Positions 61,667-64,000 of a stretch of 64,000 nt of DNA are shown here, piece by piece. The DNA comes from Paenibacillus durus ATCC 35681 (GTDB taxonomy: Bacteria; Bacillota; Bacilli; Paenibacillales; Paenibacillaceae): assembly GCF_000993825.1 (NCBI RefSeq), contig NZ_CP011114.1, positions 4,712,001-4,776,000 on the forward strand. The letters are read 5' to 3'. The notes beneath the pieces were generated by a model. That model saw only the letters and a program-made list of their open reading frames with translations. It was not told the origin of the DNA and searched no databases. Made by a program: the position numbers and the translations under genes. Within the stretch, counting starts at the first letter, position 1; each line of letters starts with the position of its first letter.

Positions 61667-63226
61667 ATGAAAGAGACAGAGCGTGCAGGCGCGCCATTAT
61701 ATGAAATGCTGGAACGCTATAAAGCGGAAGGAAAGAGCTCTTTTCATGTGCCGGGTCATAAAAATGGGCAGGCATTTAAGATGGAAGGAAGCGCCGGCTT
61801 GTTGGATGAGGTCATGACGGCGGATATTACCGAGATTTCGGGGAGCGATGATCTGCATCATCCAGGCGGCGTCATTCTGGAAGCGCAGAAGCTTGCTGCG
61901 GACTGTTTCGGGGCCGAGGAAAGCTTCCTGCTCGTAGGCGGCAGTACGGCCGGGAACCTAGCGCTAATCCTGACGGTATGCGCTGAACCGGGCACCGTGC
62001 TCTTGGTGCAGCGCAACGTGCATAAATCGGTTATTCATGGGCTGATGCTGGCGGGAGCGCGTGCGGTATTCCTTGAACCGCAGATGGATGACGCCAGCGG
62101 TCTGGCGGTTGCACCGTCCGAAGAGACGGTGCGCAAGGCACTGGCGGCCTGGCCGGAGGCCGCCGGCCTGCTCGTGACCATGCCGAATTACTACGGCATG
62201 GGAAGCGACCTCGCGCCCCTCGCGCGGGCCTGTCACGACAGCGGCGTGCCGCTGCTGGTCGACGAGGCGCATGGGGCGCACTACGGGCAGCACCCGGAGC
62301 TGCCGCCGGGTGCCTTAAGCTGCGGCGCGGACGGCGTCGTGCAGTCCACGCACAAGATGCTTGCGGCGATGACCATGGGCGCCATGCTGCATGTCCAAGG
62401 GCCGCGGCTTGACCGCGCCCTGCTGCGGCAGCGGCTCGCTATGGTGCAGAGCTCCAGCCCATCATACCCCGTGATGGCTTCGCTCGATCTGGCGCGCCGG
62501 CTGCTCCACACGCGGCGCGCCGACGCCTTCACGGCGGGGCTGGCCGCCGTGGAAACGCTGCGGCGCGGCTTGGTGGAGCTGCCGCGCTTTAAGCGGCTGC
62601 GGCCGGAGCCGCCGCAGCCCGAGACCGGCGGAGGCGAAACGGAAGCCTCCGCCTCAGGGCTGGCGCCGCGAAGCACAAGCGGCGCCTACCGCACACAGGA
62701 CCCCTTCAAAGCCGTCATATATGACGCCACCGGGGTCCTGAGCGGATTCGAGCTGCAGGCAGAGCTCGAGAAGAGAGGCTGCGTACCGGAAATGAGCGAT
62801 GAACGGCATGTGGTGCTGCTGTTTAGCCTCGGTTCAAGGGTGGGGGATGCCGATCGGCTGCTTGCGGCGCTGCGGGAGATTGACAGGGAATTCCCTCCAG
62901 GGCCGATCTCCTCCACTTCCGTCCATGTTTCCACGTGGAACAATTTTGCCAACAGCTTCATTTCGGAGCCGGTGCAATTTTCTCTGAGACCCGTTAGGGA
63001 GGAAGAGACAGAACCTATCAAGCTTGAAATGAGCGAGGGCAGAATCGCGGCGGAGATGGTTGTTCCTTATCCTCCGGGCATACCGCTGCTGTATCCAGGC
63101 GAGGTTATTACCGGGGAAATAAGCCGAAGGCTGCAGAGTTTGGCGGCTGCTGGGACCAGATTTCAGGCCGCGTCCGATCCGGCTTTGCGGACGATACGAG
63201 TATTTTTAAAGCAAGAAGAGATATAA
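61667..63226 (+). CDS. yaaO: YaaO, Orn/Lys/Arg decarboxylase-family PLP enzyme
   Basis: 519 residues. Fold type I PLP enzyme: FHVPGHKNG, DELTDI-like TADITEISGSDDLHHPGG, LLVDEAHGAHYG, Schiff-base Lys230 in STHKMLAAM and GIPLLYPGE. B. subtilis YaaO is about 480 residues; here about 30 extra low-complexity residues (about 317-345, Pro/Gly/Glu/Ser-rich) link the domains. G+C rises strongly over about 62.1-62.7 kb. Substrate among Lys, Arg and Orn not inferable. ATG 61667. Confidence 0.9.
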   Translation: MKETERAGAPLYEMLERYKAEGKSSFHVPGHKNGQAFKMEGSAGLLDEVMTADITEISGSDDLHHPGGVILEAQKLAADCFGAEESFLLVGGSTAGNLALILTVCAEPGTVLLVQRNVHKSVIHGLMLAGARAVFLEPQMDDASGLAVAPSEETVRKALAAWPEAAGLLVTMPNYYGMGSDLAPLARACHDSGVPLLVDEAHGAHYGQHPELPPGALSCGADGVVQSTHKMLAAMTMGAMLHVQGPRLDRALLRQRLAMVQSSSPSYPVMASLDLARRLLHTRRADAFTAGLAAVETLRRGLVELPRFKRLRPEPPQPETGGGETEASASGLAPRSTSGAYRTQDPFKAVIYDATGVLSGFELQAELEKRGCVPEMSDERHVVLLFSLGSRVGDADRLLAALREIDREFPPGPISSTSVHVSTWNNFANSFISEPVQFSLRPVREEETEPIKLEMSEGRIAAEMVVPYPPGIPLLYPGEVITGEISRRLQSLAAAGTRFQAASDPALRTIRVFLKQEEI

Positions 63227-63333
63227 AACAACTCCACAAAGTGTAGGTTTGGCTGACAAAGTCTATTCAGGTACTTTACGTGGACCCCGAGGCACTATTG
63301 AATTTTGAATGAAAGAAAGGCGGAGAAGCGTAA

Positions 63334-63975
63334 TTGGGCCGGAAAGGATTTTTTATTACACTTGAAGGCGGAGAAGGATCGGGTAAAACAACGATTATGG
63401 GCAGGCTGGCCGCTTATTTGCAGAACCGCTCCCTCCCTTATCTGATTACCCGCGAGCCGGGCGGCATTGAGATCGCCGAGAAAATCCGCTCTATCATTCT
63501 TGACCCTGCTCATACGGCGATGGACGCGCGCACCGAAGCGCTGCTCTATGCAGCATCCAGAAGCCAGCATTTGGCCGAAAGAGTGGAGCCGGCGCTGAAG
63601 GAAGGACTTATCGTGCTGTGCGACCGCTTTGTGGACAGCAGCCTAGTATACCAGGGCTACGCCAGAGGACTGGGTATGGATGAGGTACGGGCGATTAACC
63701 AGTTTGCCACCGGCGGCCGGATGCCGGACCTCACCTTCTATCTGGATATCGAGCCCAAGGTGGGTCTGGCAAGAATTTCGGCGAACGGAGAGCGGGAAAT
63801 CAACCGGCTGGATATGGAGAGCCTTGCTTTTCACGAGAAAGTAAGAGAAGGATATCAGTTGATTGCCAAAGCGGACCCTGCTCGGATTGTGACTTTGGAT
63901 GCCAATCGGCCGCCGCATGTTGTAGAGCGTGAGCTTGTAAGTACACTTGAAGATAAGCTGTTAAAGGACTTCTAG
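63334..63975 (+). CDS. tmk: Thymidylate kinase
   Basis: 213 residues from TTG 63334 (no ATG is near; GGCGGAG eight bases upstream decides it). P-loop FITLEGGEGSGKTT (about 7-20), DRFVDSSLVYQGYARGLG and lid SANGEREINRLDMES. Makes dTDP. Only 25 bases remain to the window end. Confidence 0.97.
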   Translation: MGRKGFFITLEGGEGSGKTTIMGRLAAYLQNRSLPYLITREPGGIEIAEKIRSIILDPAHTAMDARTEALLYAASRSQHLAERVEPALKEGLIVLCDRFVDSSLVYQGYARGLGMDEVRAINQFATGGRMPDLTFYLDIEPKVGLARISANGEREINRLDMESLAFHEKVREGYQLIAKADPARIVTLDANRPPHVVERELVSTLEDKLLKDF

Positions 63976-64000
63976 GAACTTTGTCTAATATAATGTATTA

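Noticed and set aside
62927..62942. parS-like GTTTCCACGTGGAACA inside yaaO
   Set aside because: Three differences from the consensus; the CACGTG core alone is not enough. Could be a degenerate site, to be tested by ChIP.

Overview
This window is a Paenibacillus-type (Bacillales, Paenibacillaceae) chromosome segment centred on the replication origin. The inference rests on gene order (walRK / purA / dnaB / rpsF-ssb-rpsR / parAB / noc / rsmG-mnmG-mnmE / khpB-yidC-rnpA-rpmH / dnaA-dnaN-yaaA-recF-remB-gyrB-gyrA / rrn / csfB-yaaO-tmk), Bacillales-like 16S, 23S and 5S rRNA, and sporulation genes. Genes diverge from oriC near 42.3-44.5 kb: almost everything to the left is on the minus strand and almost everything to the right on the plus strand, so most genes are co-oriented with replication. 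Exceptions are yjzC-like, yyaC-like, a YheC/YheD ATP-grasp gene and one small membrane-protein gene.

Left arm, right to left: rpmH-rnpA-yidC-khpB and mnmE-mnmG-rsmG; a parS site, a 0.7 kb gene-poor gap, noc, parA-parB (with a second parS inside parB), a cysteine-desulfurase-like gene, DUF4446, yyaC-like, DUF3343, an MscS channel and DUF951. Next comes a two-component/ABC module (order of B. subtilis ycbLMNO) lying between two near-identical tRNA-Ser(CGA) genes, then yjzC-like and rpsF-ssb-rpsR. After these is a Smr-less MutS2-family ATPase behind a long structured leader with a 7-codon ORF and a terminator. It is followed by an oppABC cluster without ATPases, an LCP enzyme, a CBS-domain protein, the mazG-like/yybS/gdpP/rplI/dnaB operon, purA, a secreted acidic protein, an M23/LysM/G5 peptidase and the walRK-yycHI cell-wall operon (yycI cut by the window edge).

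Right arm: dnaA, the DnaA-trio unwinding region, dnaN, yaaA, recF, remB, gyrB, the antisense YheC/YheD gene, gyrA, an HD-GYP gene, one rrn operon (16S-23S-5S, no spacer tRNAs, tandem promoters), a small lipoprotein, a membrane protein, csfB (gin), yaaO and tmk.

Most of the window is conserved core genome. The strongest candidate for something undescribed is the promoter / short leader ORF / long-range pairing / terminator arrangement in front of the MutS2-like gene (21977-22450). It looks like ribosome-controlled attenuation of a putative ribosome-acting or DNA-acting ATPase. No CRISPR array, insertion sequence or prophage was seen.
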